A stretch of DNA of 64,000 bases from Duganella phyllosphaerae (GCF_001758785.1 NZ_LROM01000066.1:1-64000); one strand, 5' to 3'; counted from the first letter of the stretch, positions 1 through 9,786 are shown. Made by a program: numbers and translations. Notes: generated from the letters alone by a model not told the origin.

Positions 1-192
1 GGCCCTCGCCGCATAGCCTCTACTTCTGGTGCGCATCATTAAGGGGGGGATTACCCCAGATTACCGGCCTCGGAAAACGAACTAAAAGTGATTTCTGCGA
101 GGGGCCAAGGGTAAGGTACGCCTTTTGAAGCTGAAATGGATGTATTCCAGAGATATTTCAGCAGCGTGCTGAGTCAGTCTGGCTAACGTCGC
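1..192. other. No supported gene; broken 5' flank of the FHA gene
   Basis: This stretch directly precedes the reading frame of the truncated FHA gene. In that frame there are stops at about 40-42, 112-114 and 184-186, so the usual CdiA N-terminus cannot be joined to it. Homology to the FHA family seems to begin only near position 205, at the residues FAQQYNLRPG. I recognise nothing else here. A minus-strand open frame crosses it but is mostly a shadow of the FHA gene. Confidence 0.5.
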
Positions 193-3100
193 TTGCTGAG
201 CTTCTTCATCAGCTTTGCCCAGCAATACAATCTGCGTCCCGGCGTCGCCCTCAGCGCCGAGCAGATCAGCCATCTGACCAGCGACATCGTCTGGATGGAA
301 ACCCAGACCGTCAGCCTGCCCGATGGGCGGGTGGAGCAGGTGCTGGTGCCCAAGGTGTATCTGACCCATGCCGGCGGGGTTACCGTGCAGGCCAGCGGCG
401 CGCTGGTGACTGGCGATGGCGTGCAGATCAACGTTACCGAGAACCTCGTCAACAGCGGCGGCGTGATCGATGGCGGCAATGGCCGCACGGTGCTGGTGGC
501 CGGGGCCGATATTGTCAACAAGGGCGGCATGATCGGCGGCGGCGCGGTGGGCCTGCTGGCCGGCGGCGACGTGCGCAACGAGTCGTTGACGGTCAGGCAG
601 GACTACGCCAGCGGCAATGCCGTCGGCAGTTACACGGTGCTGTCGAACCAGGCCGGCATCGTCGCCAGGGAAGGCCTGACGGTGGTGGCCGGGCGCGACA
701 TCGTCGATACGGGCGGCACCATCGGTGGCGCCAGCGTGGGCCTGCAGGCCGGGCGCGACATCACTTTTGCCGCCCTGCAAACCGGCAGCACCTACCGGGC
801 GCAGTCGGCCGACTATACCGACAACAGCAGCACGGTCGGCCACAAGATCGGGCAGGTGGCCAGCACTGGCGACCTGACCATGATCGCCGGCCAGAACCTC
901 GCCCTGCAAGGCACGCAGGTGGCGGTCGGCGCCAGCGGCAACGCCGTGCTTGCCGCTGGCGGCAACGTCACCATCGCTGCCGTAGTCGATGAACTGAACG
1001 TCAGCCAGGACAGTTCGCGCGGTAAAAACTACGACAAGAACGTCCAGCAGCACCAGTCCGTGACGGGTGCGGTTATCACCGCCGGCAACGACGTGGTGAT
1101 TCAGGCGGGCACCGCCAGCGTGGGCAACCTGGCCATCGCCGGCAGCAGCGTGAGCGCCGGCGGCGCCGTGCAACTGGCGGCAACGGGCGACGTGCGCATC
1201 ACCAACGTGATGGCAGAGCAGGTGTCCGACACCGCCAGCCACAGCGAGCACAAGAGCACGTTCAAGAAGCGCAGCGAGACCCAGACCGACTACATCGCCA
1301 GTTCCAGCGTGGTGGGCAGCGCCATTGCGGGCGAAGCGATTTCGATCAGGGCCGGCCAGGATGTCGTGGTGGCGGGTAGCCAGGTCGCTGCCGACAACGC
1401 GCTGACGCTGGCCGCCGGGCGCGATGTGCTCGTGTCCAGTGCCGGGCAGACCAACGTCGAGCAGCACACGTCCGAGAAGAAAAAAAGCGGCTTCTCGCTG
1501 GACGCCAGGCAGGGCATCGGCTACAGCAAGGGGCAGGACAATACCGCCGGCAACAGCGAGACGGTGACGCAAGTGGGCAGCGTGCTCAGCGGCGGCAGCG
1601 TGAGCGCGGTCGCCGGTCGCGACATCACGCTCACCGCCAGCACTGCAGTGGCCGACCACGACATCGCCATCACGGCGGGCCGTAACCTGGCCGTCCTGAG
1701 CGGTCAGGACACCAGCGCTGGCGCTTCGTCGAGCAGCAGCAAGAAGTCGGGCTCGATCGGCTCCGGCTTCCAGCCGGCGATCGGCTCGGTCAGGAATGCG
1801 CAGGATGGCACGTACGACACGGTGAAGCAGGTGGGCAGCCAGATTGCCAGCTTGGGTGGCGATGTGGCGCTCAGGGCCGGTGAGAAGTACACGCAGAGCT
1901 CGAGCGAAGTGAAGTCGCCTGCGGGGGACATCAGCATCGTGGCAAAAGACGTGTTGATCACGGCTGCCACCAACCTCAGCAACAACACCGACCATACGAG
2001 CTACAGCAAGACAGCCATCGGCGGCACCATCAGCTCGCCGATGCTCGATGCTGCCAGGAGCGTGGGCAGCATGGTCAGCAATGCCGGCAAGACCAGCGAT
2101 CCGCGCATGCAGGCATTGGCGGCGCTCAACGTGGCGGGTTCGCTGAGCAGCATGCCGACTTCGGTCGCTGCGGTGACCGGTGCCGGCCTGCGCGTGAGCG
2201 TCAGCCTTGGCAACTCCAAAAGCGAGAGCAACGTCAAGAGTGTCAGCGAGACCGTCGCCGGCTCAACTATCTCCGCTGGCGGCGACATCAGCATCGTTGC
2301 CACCGGCGCCGGTGCGAACAGCAACCTGACCGCGCTTGGCAGTGCGATTTCTGCCGGGGGCAATGTATTGCTTGCCGCCGACAACGACGTCAGCCTGCTG
2401 GCTGGCAGGAATACCGTCAGCCAGCACAGCACCAACAAATCGAGCGGCACGAGCATCGGCATCGGCTTTGGCATCGGCGGCACGTCGAACGGCTTTACCG
2501 TCGACCTGGCGGTCAGCCAGGCACGGGGCAAGTCCGACGGCGATGACATCGGTTACACCAACACCCAGGTCGGTGCGACCGACAAGGTGACCGTGATCAG
2601 CGGGCGCGACACCACGCTCAAGGGCGGCGTGATTGCCGGCGCAAGCGTGGTCGCGAACATCGGTGGCGACGTCAACATCGAGAGCCTGCAGGACAGCAGC
2701 AAGTTCGACAGCAAGCAAAGCAGCTCGGGCGTAAACGCCAGCATGTGTATCCCGCCATTCTGCTATGGGGCCAGCACCGTCGGTGGCAGCGTCAGCAAAT
2801 CGAAGGTCAATGGCGATTTCCTGTCGGTGCTCGAGCAGAGCGGCATCAAGGCCGGCGACGGCGGCTTCCAGGTCACGGTCGGCGGCAACACCGGCTTGAT
2901 CGGCGGTTTGCTCAGCAGCAGCCAGGGAGCCGTGGATGGCGGCCGCAACGCACTGACGACGGGCAGTCTGACGGCCAGCGAACTGCAGAACCGCGACAAT
3001 TTCAGTGCTACCGGATATGCATTCTCGGGATCGGTGAGCGGCAAAGGCAGCAAAGAGTCGGATATTCCGGACGACAAAAAGAAGGGCATGACGGATGAGC

Positions 3101-4791
3101 AAATCAAGGCTGCCGGTGTGGATGGCAAGCCGGGCGCGAGTGCGGGATTCGGGTCGGTTAGCGGTAGCCAGAGTAGTACGACGTATAGCGGGATCAGTGG
3201 CGGTGCTGTGGTGGTCACCGATACCGCAAAACAGCTCGCAACCGGTAACGATGTTATCTCCTTATTGGCGTCGGTCGACCGCACTGTGACCACAGAAAGC
3301 GCGGCAGCTAGTGGCAACGCGCTGACGAAAGACTGGGATGGGAAGGCGCTGCAGAAAGAGGTTGATGCGCGGGTTGCTATTACGCAGGAGTTCAGCAAGC
3401 AGGCGCCGAAGATGATTGGCGATTATGCTGATAAGCAGATGAAAAATCTGATCGATGCGGGTGCCAGTCAGGAAGAAATTGAAAAATGGAATGAAGGAGG
3501 TATTTACCGGGTAGCCTTACATGCAGCCAGCGGCGGTTTGTCAGGAGGGCTTGGCGGCGCGATTAGTTCTGGCGCGGTTTCCGGGTCGGCTGACTACCTG
3601 CAAAAGCTTCAAATTGCGTCGTACAACTCTTTAGTAGAAAAAGGTTTAAGTGAGGACTCAGCGCAGGTAGCATCACAGGGATTTTTAGAAGGTGTATCGT
3701 TTGCAATCGGCACATTAGTCTCCGGTACGAACGGGGCCGGCACTGCACTGGCATCAGATACGAATAACCGGCAATTCCACTGGCAGAAATATTTGACCGA
3801 GTTGGACGCCTGCCACAAAAATCCCGGCGGTTCAGGTTGCAGTACGATACTGAAAATGGGAGGCGTGCAGAATCAGCTTATGCCATCCATGGCGACTTCT
3901 ACTGCCAATGTGGTGGTCAACAAGGGTAGTGAGGGGCAGATCACCAGCTTTACTTTACTCGGCAAGGAGTCTAATCAACCTTTGGCGATTATGGAGCAGA
4001 AGGAATTTGATGCCTTCAGAAATGCACCCGCAGGATGGCAATCATTGACGCTTTATATGTCACCGCAGTACTCACTGGACATGGCTTCGGCGATGTTGAA
4101 CATTGTTGACGGTAATCTTGGTCAAACGATTGATTCCGGCAAAGCAGTGGTGTCATCTCCGCAGTACTGGCTAGATGTCGCGCTGGGTGTCGTAGGAAAC
4201 GGTATTTCCAGGAGCGTAAGCAGATCTTCTGGCGTCGTAAAACCGTCCAGCGTTGCTGCTGGCGTCGGTGTGGGTGATAATCTGGTTGCTGAGGCAAAGC
4301 TTGGCGGGAGCGCTAATGGAATTGTTGGGGCAAATAGCACAGCTGTAGATGCTGCTGCAAATACAGTAAGAGCGGGCAGTAGTAGGCCCGCATGGCTTGC
4401 GCGACTTGATGCCGGAAACGACTTTAATGCCGCACGTTCGTCGGCCTATCCATACAACGAAGTCTATATCGACAGCCCCAAGGGCTCGGGGTATACTCGT
4501 CTCGACTCTTACGACCCAGTCGCGGGCGAAATTGTTTCGCGGAAATTTACGCAGTTATCCAGTGTGCAGGAACAGACTGCGTTCAATTACATCAACGAAC
4601 TTCCGGCTAAATATCCTGTCAATGGAAAAATTGCGAATGTGCCGACAAGTGGTTCATTGGCCGGGCAACCCCTATTAGGGCAGCACATTCTTGAAGTGCC
4701 AGTCCAAACCAATCCAATTCCACAATCAGTTCTCGATGCCGCTAATCGTGCAGGCGTATTGATTCGAGACTTTAACGGACATGTCCATTAA
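193..4791 (+). CDS. CdiA/filamentous-haemagglutinin-type polymorphic toxin, 5'-truncated, with variable C-terminal toxin
   Basis: The 1532-residue product consists of the FHA/CdiA beta-helix repeat region (many units of the type AGRDI, AGQNL, GGNVTI) followed by a glycine-rich pretoxin region (about residues 1115-1150) and a short C-terminal toxin. Signal peptide and two-partner secretion domain are missing: the frame opens after a stop at 184-186 and begins at a TTG in the motif FAQQYNLRPGVALSAEQ, which is normally internal in this family. The toxin follows the hinge GANS (DNA 4327-4336). Its core has YPYNEVY, LDSYDP, GEIVSRK and ILEVPVQ; the D...E-x-x-x-K spacing would suit a nuclease, but I cannot name the family. 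An immunity gene follows 2 bases later. Without its N-terminus the protein is unlikely to be exported unless an upstream part outside the window complements it. Confidence 0.8.
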   Translation: MLSFFISFAQQYNLRPGVALSAEQISHLTSDIVWMETQTVSLPDGRVEQVLVPKVYLTHAGGVTVQASGALVTGDGVQINVTENLVNSGGVIDGGNGRTVLVAGADIVNKGGMIGGGAVGLLAGGDVRNESLTVRQDYASGNAVGSYTVLSNQAGIVAREGLTVVAGRDIVDTGGTIGGASVGLQAGRDITFAALQTGSTYRAQSADYTDNSSTVGHKIGQVASTGDLTMIAGQNLALQGTQVAVGASGNAVLAAGGNVTIAAVVDELNVSQDSSRGKNYDKNVQQHQSVTGAVITAGNDVVIQAGTASVGNLAIAGSSVSAGGAVQLAATGDVRITNVMAEQVSDTASHSEHKSTFKKRSETQTDYIASSSVVGSAIAGEAISIRAGQDVVVAGSQVAADNALTLAAGRDVLVSSAGQTNVEQHTSEKKKSGFSLDARQGIGYSKGQDNTAGNSETVTQVGSVLSGGSVSAVAGRDITLTASTAVADHDIAITAGRNLAVLSGQDTSAGASSSSSKKSGSIGSGFQPAIGSVRNAQDGTYDTVKQVGSQIASLGGDVALRAGEKYTQSSSEVKSPAGDISIVAKDVLITAATNLSNNTDHTSYSKTAIGGTISSPMLDAARSVGSMVSNAGKTSDPRMQALAALNVAGSLSSMPTSVAAVTGAGLRVSVSLGNSKSESNVKSVSETVAGSTISAGGDISIVATGAGANSNLTALGSAISAGGNVLLAADNDVSLLAGRNTVSQHSTNKSSGTSIGIGFGIGGTSNGFTVDLAVSQARGKSDGDDIGYTNTQVGATDKVTVISGRDTTLKGGVIAGASVVANIGGDVNIESLQDSSKFDSKQSSSGVNASMCIPPFCYGASTVGGSVSKSKVNGDFLSVLEQSGIKAGDGGFQVTVGGNTGLIGGLLSSSQGAVDGGRNALTTGSLTASELQNRDNFSATGYAFSGSVSGKGSKESDIPDDKKKGMTDEQIKAAGVDGKPGASAGFGSVSGSQSSTTYSGISGGAVVVTDTAKQLATGNDVISLLASVDRTVTTESAAASGNALTKDWDGKALQKEVDARVAITQEFSKQAPKMIGDYADKQMKNLIDAGASQEEIEKWNEGGIYRVALHAASGGLSGGLGGAISSGAVSGSADYLQKLQIASYNSLVEKGLSEDSAQVASQGFLEGVSFAIGTLVSGTNGAGTALASDTNNRQFHWQKYLTELDACHKNPGGSGCSTILKMGGVQNQLMPSMATSTANVVVNKGSEGQITSFTLLGKESNQPLAIMEQKEFDAFRNAPAGWQSLTLYMSPQYSLDMASAMLNIVDGNLGQTIDSGKAVVSSPQYWLDVALGVVGNGISRSVSRSSGVVKPSSVAAGVGVGDNLVAEAKLGGSANGIVGANSTAVDAAANTVRAGSSRPAWLARLDAGNDFNAARSSAYPYNEVYIDSPKGSGYTRLDSYDPVAGEIVSRKFTQLSSVQEQTAFNYINELPAKYPVNGKIANVPTSGSLAGQPLLGQHILEVPVQTNPIPQSVLDAANRAGVLIRDFNGHVH

Positions 4792-4793
4792 AA

Positions 4794-5267
4794 ATGAAAC
4801 GATCAATTTTCTATTGTAAGTCGTGGTTCAGGGCAAAAAAGCGACCAACCGAAGTTTGGACGGAAGAACAAGCCAAGTCTGCTCATGCAAAAAAGCAACC
4901 CTATGCGGTTCTTGTAGACTCTATTGAGCGACCTTTTTGCTTTCTTGATGTTGCGGACAAGGTGGTTGGTGTTGGCTTTCTTGATGAGCATTTGCGGGAA
5001 TCTTTGACTTATGCCTTTCAGGAAGTCGAGCCTGGAAAGCTATTTCTAACGATGGCAACGCATCGTGAATTTGACGGTGAAACGGATAAGGTTACCAATG
5101 GTATTTCTTATATCTTTAAACAAGATGGAACGGTCCACCTGAGACGTGAGTTCTTCAATCCTCACCGGCTGGAGACCTCTTTTACATCATCTGACGTCAC
5201 CACGAATTACTCTACGGTGCCAGAGTTCGGTGAGTATGATGACCTCATTCGAATAGAGAGAAGTTAG
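4794..5267 (+). CDS. Probable immunity protein for the first CdiA toxin
   Basis: A 157-residue soluble protein begins 2 bases after the toxin stop, the normal place for a CdiI-type immunity gene. It has no signal peptide or membrane segment. The N-terminus is basic (KSWFRAKKRP) and the middle contains GVGFLDEHLRESL and MATHREFDG. I recall similar proteins next to the same toxin type in Pseudomonas and Burkholderia, but no named family. It probably binds and blocks the cognate toxin in the cytoplasm; this is inferred from position. Base composition is clearly more AT-rich than the FHA body, as is typical of exchangeable toxin/immunity cassettes. Confidence 0.7.
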   Translation: MKRSIFYCKSWFRAKKRPTEVWTEEQAKSAHAKKQPYAVLVDSIERPFCFLDVADKVVGVGFLDEHLRESLTYAFQEVEPGKLFLTMATHREFDGETDKVTNGISYIFKQDGTVHLRREFFNPHRLETSFTSSDVTTNYSTVPEFGEYDDLIRIERS

Positions 5268-5284
5268 ACTCCTATGTACCTGGA

Positions 5285-5701
5285 TTGTATAAATTGGAAA
5301 CACAGACCGGCAAAGCTAGCGGTAGGTTTGAGGTCGAGCAGACAGGGCCTTACAACTATCGCGTACCCGCAGGTAATACAACGATCGACATAGATGGCTA
5401 TAAGGGCACAACAATGCTCGATGCAAAATTCGTTGAAAAGCCAGCCAACAGTCCTTACATTGAAAATCCAAACGTTCCATCATTCTTACGCGATAAAATT
5501 TTGAACGAGCAACGATGGGAATTTGAGCGGTATAAAGCGGCGATAGATGATCCGGCCGTTCCGTTCAATCGACTTGACGTGCTTACTAACGAACCCAGAG
5601 CCGTTCCTTATTTCCAATCGTTGATGGACCAATTTAAGGTGCCAGGAACGGTTAAGGTTGTACCAACGCAGATACCACAGAAAGTCCCGGGATCAAGATG
5701 A
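5285..5701 (+). CDS. Orphan C-terminal toxin module, restriction-endonuclease-like
   Basis: This is a toxin tail without a body. The frame is open from just after the preceding immunity stop (LDSYVPG at about 5264), and the first usable start is a TTG at 5285 with no good ribosome binding site. The 138 residues contain IDIDGYKG followed by MLDAKFV, which fits the D...(D/E)xK core of a PD-(D/E)xK nuclease and recalls the Tox-REase families of polymorphic toxins. There are no FHA repeats or hinge in front. It overlaps the next gene by ATGA. It is best read as a displaced CdiA-CT cassette that could return to activity by recombination. The exact Tox-REase family is uncertain. Confidence 0.6.
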   Translation: MYKLETQTGKASGRFEVEQTGPYNYRVPAGNTTIDIDGYKGTTMLDAKFVEKPANSPYIENPNVPSFLRDKILNEQRWEFERYKAAIDDPAVPFNRLDVLTNEPRAVPYFQSLMDQFKVPGTVKVVPTQIPQKVPGSR

Positions 5702-6054
5702 GCAAATTATCAATCTACATTGGTGAGGGGCAATGTTTCGACATGAGTCGTACTGCGGCAGCTATTGCAGCAATCGACGGTGTCTCCAACGTTCGCCAAG
5801 GCAATTTTATCGGTGCAGTATTTGAATGCCATTACTCATACGCTGGTAGGGCAACAGTTGTGCGACTCAGCAAAGACCTTGAGACAGTTACTGTCGAAGG
5901 GCTTGGTGAGGAGGCGACGGACTTTGCCATTAAACTGCAACGGTCTCAGCCAGAGCTACCGTTGCACGTTATTGATATGGATTACAGCTTTAATTTGGAA
6001 CTGTCCAGATTCCAGTCCGGGGACGAATTAAGAGCCGCTATTGAGCAGGAATGA
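5698..6054 (+). CDS. Probable immunity protein of the orphan nuclease module
   Basis: A 118-residue acidic soluble protein starts in an ATGA overlap with the orphan toxin, implying translational coupling. Sequence features include CFDMSRTAAAIAAIDGV near the N-terminus and LPLHVIDMDYSFNLEL near the C-terminus. I do not recognise a named family. The immunity role is inferred from strict adjacency to a toxin tail and the lack of any export signal. The gene could still protect the cell even if the toxin part is silent. Confidence 0.6.
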   Translation: MSKLSIYIGEGQCFDMSRTAAAIAAIDGVSNVRQGNFIGAVFECHYSYAGRATVVRLSKDLETVTVEGLGEEATDFAIKLQRSQPELPLHVIDMDYSFNLELSRFQSGDELRAAIEQE

Positions 6055-6164
6055 TGGCGGCTGATTGCCAACGGACGAGGCTGCCCTGACGAACACACAC
6101 GAACGGATCTGCACAACAAGTCGACCGCATCAGTGCGAATGCGCAGGATGGCACGTACGACACG

Positions 6165-9038
6165 GTGACGCAGGTGGGCAGCCAGATTGCCAGCTTGGGT
6201 GGCGATGTGGCGCTCAGGGCCGGTGAGAAGTACACGCAGAGCTCGAGCGAAGTCCTGGCGCCGGCAGGCGACATCAGCATTGTGGCCAAGTCGGTTTCCA
6301 TCAATACGCTATCGAACATCAATAACGCCACGGATCGTTCCACTTACAGCAAGACTGCCATTGGCGGCTCGATTAATGTGCCAATCGTCGACGCGGTCAA
6401 GGGACTGGCCGGTGCCGCTGAATCTGCCGGCAAGACGAACGACCCGCGCATGCAGGCATTGGCCGCCGTTACGTTGGCCTCAAAGGCCCAAGACGTGGCA
6501 GCTGTCGCTACGCAGGGACTCAATGCCACCGGCATCAAGGTCAGTATCAGCCTGGGCAACAACAAAAGCGAAAGCGAGACCAGACAAACGAGCAGCCTGG
6601 CGGCCGGCAGCACAATCAAAGCCGGCGGGGATGTCAAAATCGTTGCCACGGGTGCCGGCGATGCAAGTGATCTGACCATGACCGGAACCAAGGTTGACGC
6701 TGGCGGCAACCTGACCTTGTTTGCCGATGACAAGATCAGCGTGCTTGCGGCACAAAACACGCAAACCCAGAACAGCAAAAACAGCAGCAGTGGCACCAGT
6801 GTTGGTATCGGCATCAATCTGGGTGGTTCGCAAAGCGGATTCAGCTTTGAGTTTGCCGCCAACAAGGCGCGCGGCAAGGCTGACGGCACGGATACCTTCT
6901 TCACTAACTCCTCCCTGTCTGCGGGCAGTACGGCAACCATCCTGAGCGGGGGCGACACGACGCTTCAAGGCGCCGTGGTCTCGGCGAACACCATCAAGGC
7001 GGCAATCGGGGGAGACTTGAATGTTGTCAGTCTTCAGGATTCCAGTGTCTACGCGAGCAAGAGCAGCAGTACCGGAGTCAACGCCAGTGTCTGCATTCCT
7101 CCATTTTGCTATGGCGTGAGCACTGTCGGAGGCAGTGCATCGAAGAACAAGGCCAATGGCGACTTTGTCAGCGTGGTTGAGCAAAGTGGTTTCAAGGCTG
7201 GAGACGGCGGTTTCCAGATTGAAGTGGCGGGTAACACCGGCCTGCAGGCGGGCTTGATCGCAAGCAGCGATAAGGCGGTCGAACTCGGCAAGAACTCACT
7301 TGTCACAAACACGCTGACCACCAGTGATCTTCAAAACAAGGATGAGCATTCCGCCAGCGGATTTAGCGTCAGTGCATCCGCAGGCACCAAGGCCAGCGGA
7401 CAGAGCAAGGCAGACACGGCAGAAAAAGTCGCCGCAGCCAATACCAAAACCGGCAGCAGCGGTTCCATGGGATTTGGCAGCAGCTCTGGAAGTGATGCGA
7501 GTATCTCCAGTGCCGGCGTCAGCGGTGGAACCCTGGTGATCGGTGATGCGCTGAAGCAGGAGGCACTAACCGGCAAAACCTCGGCAGACATGATTGCCGG
7601 TCTTAACCGTGACGTCAGCAGCGACCAGGACAACAGTGGCGCGCTGAAGAAGGGGTGGGATGCGCGCAAGATGGAGCAGGACGTTGCGCATCAGGTCGCA
7701 ATCACGCAAGCATTCAGCGTTGCCGCCGCCGCTGAAATCAGCAGGTACGCCGATGGAAAATTGGCACAATCAGAAAGTCTGCGTGAACGCGCGGACAAAG
7801 AGCGCGACCCGGAACAACGCGATGCATTGTTACTTCAAGCGGCGGCAATCGATCGCGACTGGAGCGAAGGCGGTAAGGCGCGCATGCTGGCTAACACTGC
7901 TGCGGGGGCGCTTGGCGGCGGCTTGATGGGCCTGGCAGGGGGCGCTGCGGGCAGCGCAGTTTCTGGCGCGCTCTATCACGCCGATGTCCCTTCTTCGATG
8001 GCTTCGCTTCCCCTGGAGCAGCAGGCACGCATCCAGAAAATGGCGAATGACGCGGGATTTAATGGACTCACTTCCGCTGCCGACTGGGAGGCCTTGAAGC
8101 TGGTTTCCGACCTGCGCTTCGATCCAGCGTCGCAAAACCTGCCGCAGGCAGAGGTGGACGGCAGGATTCGAAACTATCTGACCCGTCTCGGTGCCTCACC
8201 CCAGCAGGTCGACGAGGTTATCAAAACGTTTGCCGACGCCGGACTCGCTGCGGTGGGCACTCCTCGCACTGCCATTGTGGAGCAGATCCTGGTCGGTCCA
8301 ACGTCGGCGCCAACGGACATCGGAGCAGTTGATTACACTACAACTGATAAGCAGGGCGTCTTCCTGGGCACCAAGGTTATCGATAAAGGTACTCAAGGGG
8401 TTGGAAAGGTTCTGACCGAAGTCGGTAAAGCGGTCGACAGCAGCCCAGTGGCAAAATTTACGCTTGAAGCGCTGGATTTTGCTTCGGGGCCGGTGATTTA
8501 CGGCGTCAACCAGATACCTGTGGTGGAGGATCTGAAGAATCGTGCGACTGGCGCACTCACGGGATTCTTCGCGGACGGGTTCAAGGAAGCAGGATATGAT
8601 CAGCCGGCTTCCAATGATGGTGGTGTAGGCGGCGGGGCCATTACGATGGTGGGGCTGGGTGGCTTTGCTGGGCTGATAAGAAATGCTGGTAAAAAACTTG
8701 AGCTCTTCGGTGGCGCCACGAACAGCCCGAAGGGCAGCAACGTTTTCATTTCGGAGGAGCCTAAGCATATAATTGTTGGGGACGAGCCATTTGCTGGAGT
8801 CTCTGGCCTTGAAAATGGAACGATTTCTCATCCTGTAAAGGATAGTCTTGCGGGGCGCGCTGAAGGGATTAGTGGGGCAAATAACGTAATAGCCACCGCT
8901 CGTTCCGGTCAGTTGGCAGAATTACTGCCGACTTCGTCGCTTTCGGCGCGGCAGGTCGCAATCCATGAACAATTGTCCAGCCAAGGCACCGTAGGCACGT
9001 TCGCGAAGAAGAATGTATCCATGGCAGACCTGAGGTAA
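6165..9038 (+). CDS. Second partial CdiA/FHA gene (957 aa), toxin cut by in-frame stop
   Basis: This is a 5'-truncated copy of the FHA gene. Homology to the first copy starts at 6138 (NAQDGTYDTV), 27 bases before the GTG used here; 6138-6253 matches 1795-1910 with one visible difference. The body has FHA repeats, the conserved block CIPPFCYGVSTVGGS (about residues 309-323), a coil-rich stretch (AQSESLRERADKERDPEQRDALLL), a glycine-rich pretoxin segment and the hinge SGANN (DNA 8874-8883). The toxin that follows is interrupted by TAA at 9036-9038, after which the same frame continues for another 112 codons. There is no signal peptide or secretion domain, so it is probably a silent displaced cassette. 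Residues up to the hinge are almost identical to the third copy downstream. Confidence 0.75.
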   Translation: MTQVGSQIASLGGDVALRAGEKYTQSSSEVLAPAGDISIVAKSVSINTLSNINNATDRSTYSKTAIGGSINVPIVDAVKGLAGAAESAGKTNDPRMQALAAVTLASKAQDVAAVATQGLNATGIKVSISLGNNKSESETRQTSSLAAGSTIKAGGDVKIVATGAGDASDLTMTGTKVDAGGNLTLFADDKISVLAAQNTQTQNSKNSSSGTSVGIGINLGGSQSGFSFEFAANKARGKADGTDTFFTNSSLSAGSTATILSGGDTTLQGAVVSANTIKAAIGGDLNVVSLQDSSVYASKSSSTGVNASVCIPPFCYGVSTVGGSASKNKANGDFVSVVEQSGFKAGDGGFQIEVAGNTGLQAGLIASSDKAVELGKNSLVTNTLTTSDLQNKDEHSASGFSVSASAGTKASGQSKADTAEKVAAANTKTGSSGSMGFGSSSGSDASISSAGVSGGTLVIGDALKQEALTGKTSADMIAGLNRDVSSDQDNSGALKKGWDARKMEQDVAHQVAITQAFSVAAAAEISRYADGKLAQSESLRERADKERDPEQRDALLLQAAAIDRDWSEGGKARMLANTAAGALGGGLMGLAGGAAGSAVSGALYHADVPSSMASLPLEQQARIQKMANDAGFNGLTSAADWEALKLVSDLRFDPASQNLPQAEVDGRIRNYLTRLGASPQQVDEVIKTFADAGLAAVGTPRTAIVEQILVGPTSAPTDIGAVDYTTTDKQGVFLGTKVIDKGTQGVGKVLTEVGKAVDSSPVAKFTLEALDFASGPVIYGVNQIPVVEDLKNRATGALTGFFADGFKEAGYDQPASNDGGVGGGAITMVGLGGFAGLIRNAGKKLELFGGATNSPKGSNVFISEEPKHIIVGDEPFAGVSGLENGTISHPVKDSLAGRAEGISGANNVIATARSGQLAELLPTSSLSARQVAIHEQLSSQGTVGTFAKKNVSMADLR

Positions 9039-9068
9039 ATCGGTCAAGTCACGGGCGATGAATATAGT

Positions 9069-9377
9069 ATGTTTACGTTGGGTGCTCAACGGACGGTCAT
9101 TAGGGGATATGGAAATGAAATTTCAGTATCCCAAAATATGCTTGATGACCTCGTGGCGGGGAATTACGGGAAGTGGTCTGGACATACCCACCCACCAGGG
9201 TACTCGATTAATCCGGGGCCTGCGGATAGACCATTCCTTCAGCAGATGGGACAGCAGCGCAGCGCAATTTGGGGTAATGATGGCCAACATGTTTATGGCC
9301 GACTTCCGTCGGATGATGCAATGATTCAGTCTGAAATAATGCGCGCCCAATGGGCAAGGATTTATGGTGGAGATTAA
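9069..9377 (+). CDS. Detached JAB/JAMM-like toxin domain, C-terminal half
   Basis: Frame and phase are the same as in the 6165-9038 gene; only the TAA at 9036-9038 separates them (reading DLR-stop-IGQVTGDEYS). The fragment contains the histidine pair HTHPPG (codons at 9183 and 9189) and an aspartate 14 residues after the first histidine (codon 9225) in PADRPF. This resembles the metal-binding HxHP...D core of JAB/JAMM peptidases, which are known among polymorphic toxins; the usual serine is not clear. ATG at 9069 is the first start but lacks a strong Shine-Dalgarno sequence. The fragment overlaps the immunity gene by 14 bases. As it stands it is probably a broken toxin. Confidence 0.55.
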   Translation: MFTLGAQRTVIRGYGNEISVSQNMLDDLVAGNYGKWSGHTHPPGYSINPGPADRPFLQQMGQQRSAIWGNDGQHVYGRLPSDDAMIQSEIMRAQWARIYGGD

Positions 9378-9786
9378 GGTGGAAAAGAAAAATGTAGGTC
9401 GTGATTTTGAAGATGCCCTTCGATTATTCTTGGATGGTTTTATTGAGGCTCACCCAAAGAAAACATGGCCGAGTTGGTTTAAGACGTGCACGACGTATGG
9501 TGGGCATAAGGAAGCCGATCATCATTGGAGGTTTTCCTTTACCGCTATCCCAACCTCTGTCCTTGGACCAGGGGATTCATGGGAGGCGGCTAAAAATGGT
9601 GGTTACGTCCTTGTGCGAACCGATATGGAGACCGGGGAGAAACGGTACGTTATTTCGAATGCCCCAAGTGACGTTATAACTATTTTCGAAGCAATTGTTG
9701 ATATTGCGATGAAAACTGTTCTGATCGTTTCTGATCGGGATCTAGGCACCATCAATGGAGACGACTTGCTACCTTTGCAGCGATAG
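9364..9786 (+). CDS. Probable immunity protein for the JAB-like toxin
   Basis: A 140-residue soluble protein overlaps the end of the toxin frame by 14 bases. It has an acidic and aromatic profile (TWPSWFKTC, HHWRFSFTAIP) and a C-terminal helix-rich part ending in DLLPLQR. No membrane segments or signal peptide are seen. I recognise no named family; the role is inferred from location directly behind a CdiA-type toxin tail. Confidence 0.6.
   Translation: MVEIKVEKKNVGRDFEDALRLFLDGFIEAHPKKTWPSWFKTCTTYGGHKEADHHWRFSFTAIPTSVLGPGDSWEAAKNGGYVLVRTDMETGEKRYVISNAPSDVITIFEAIVDIAMKTVLIVSDRDLGTINGDDLLPLQR

Noticed and set aside
82..1995. 637-codon open frame on the minus strand across the first FHA gene
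   Set aside because: It is an antisense shadow of the GC-rich repeat gene; the product is a low-complexity His/Ala/Gly/Arg-rich string with no family pattern.
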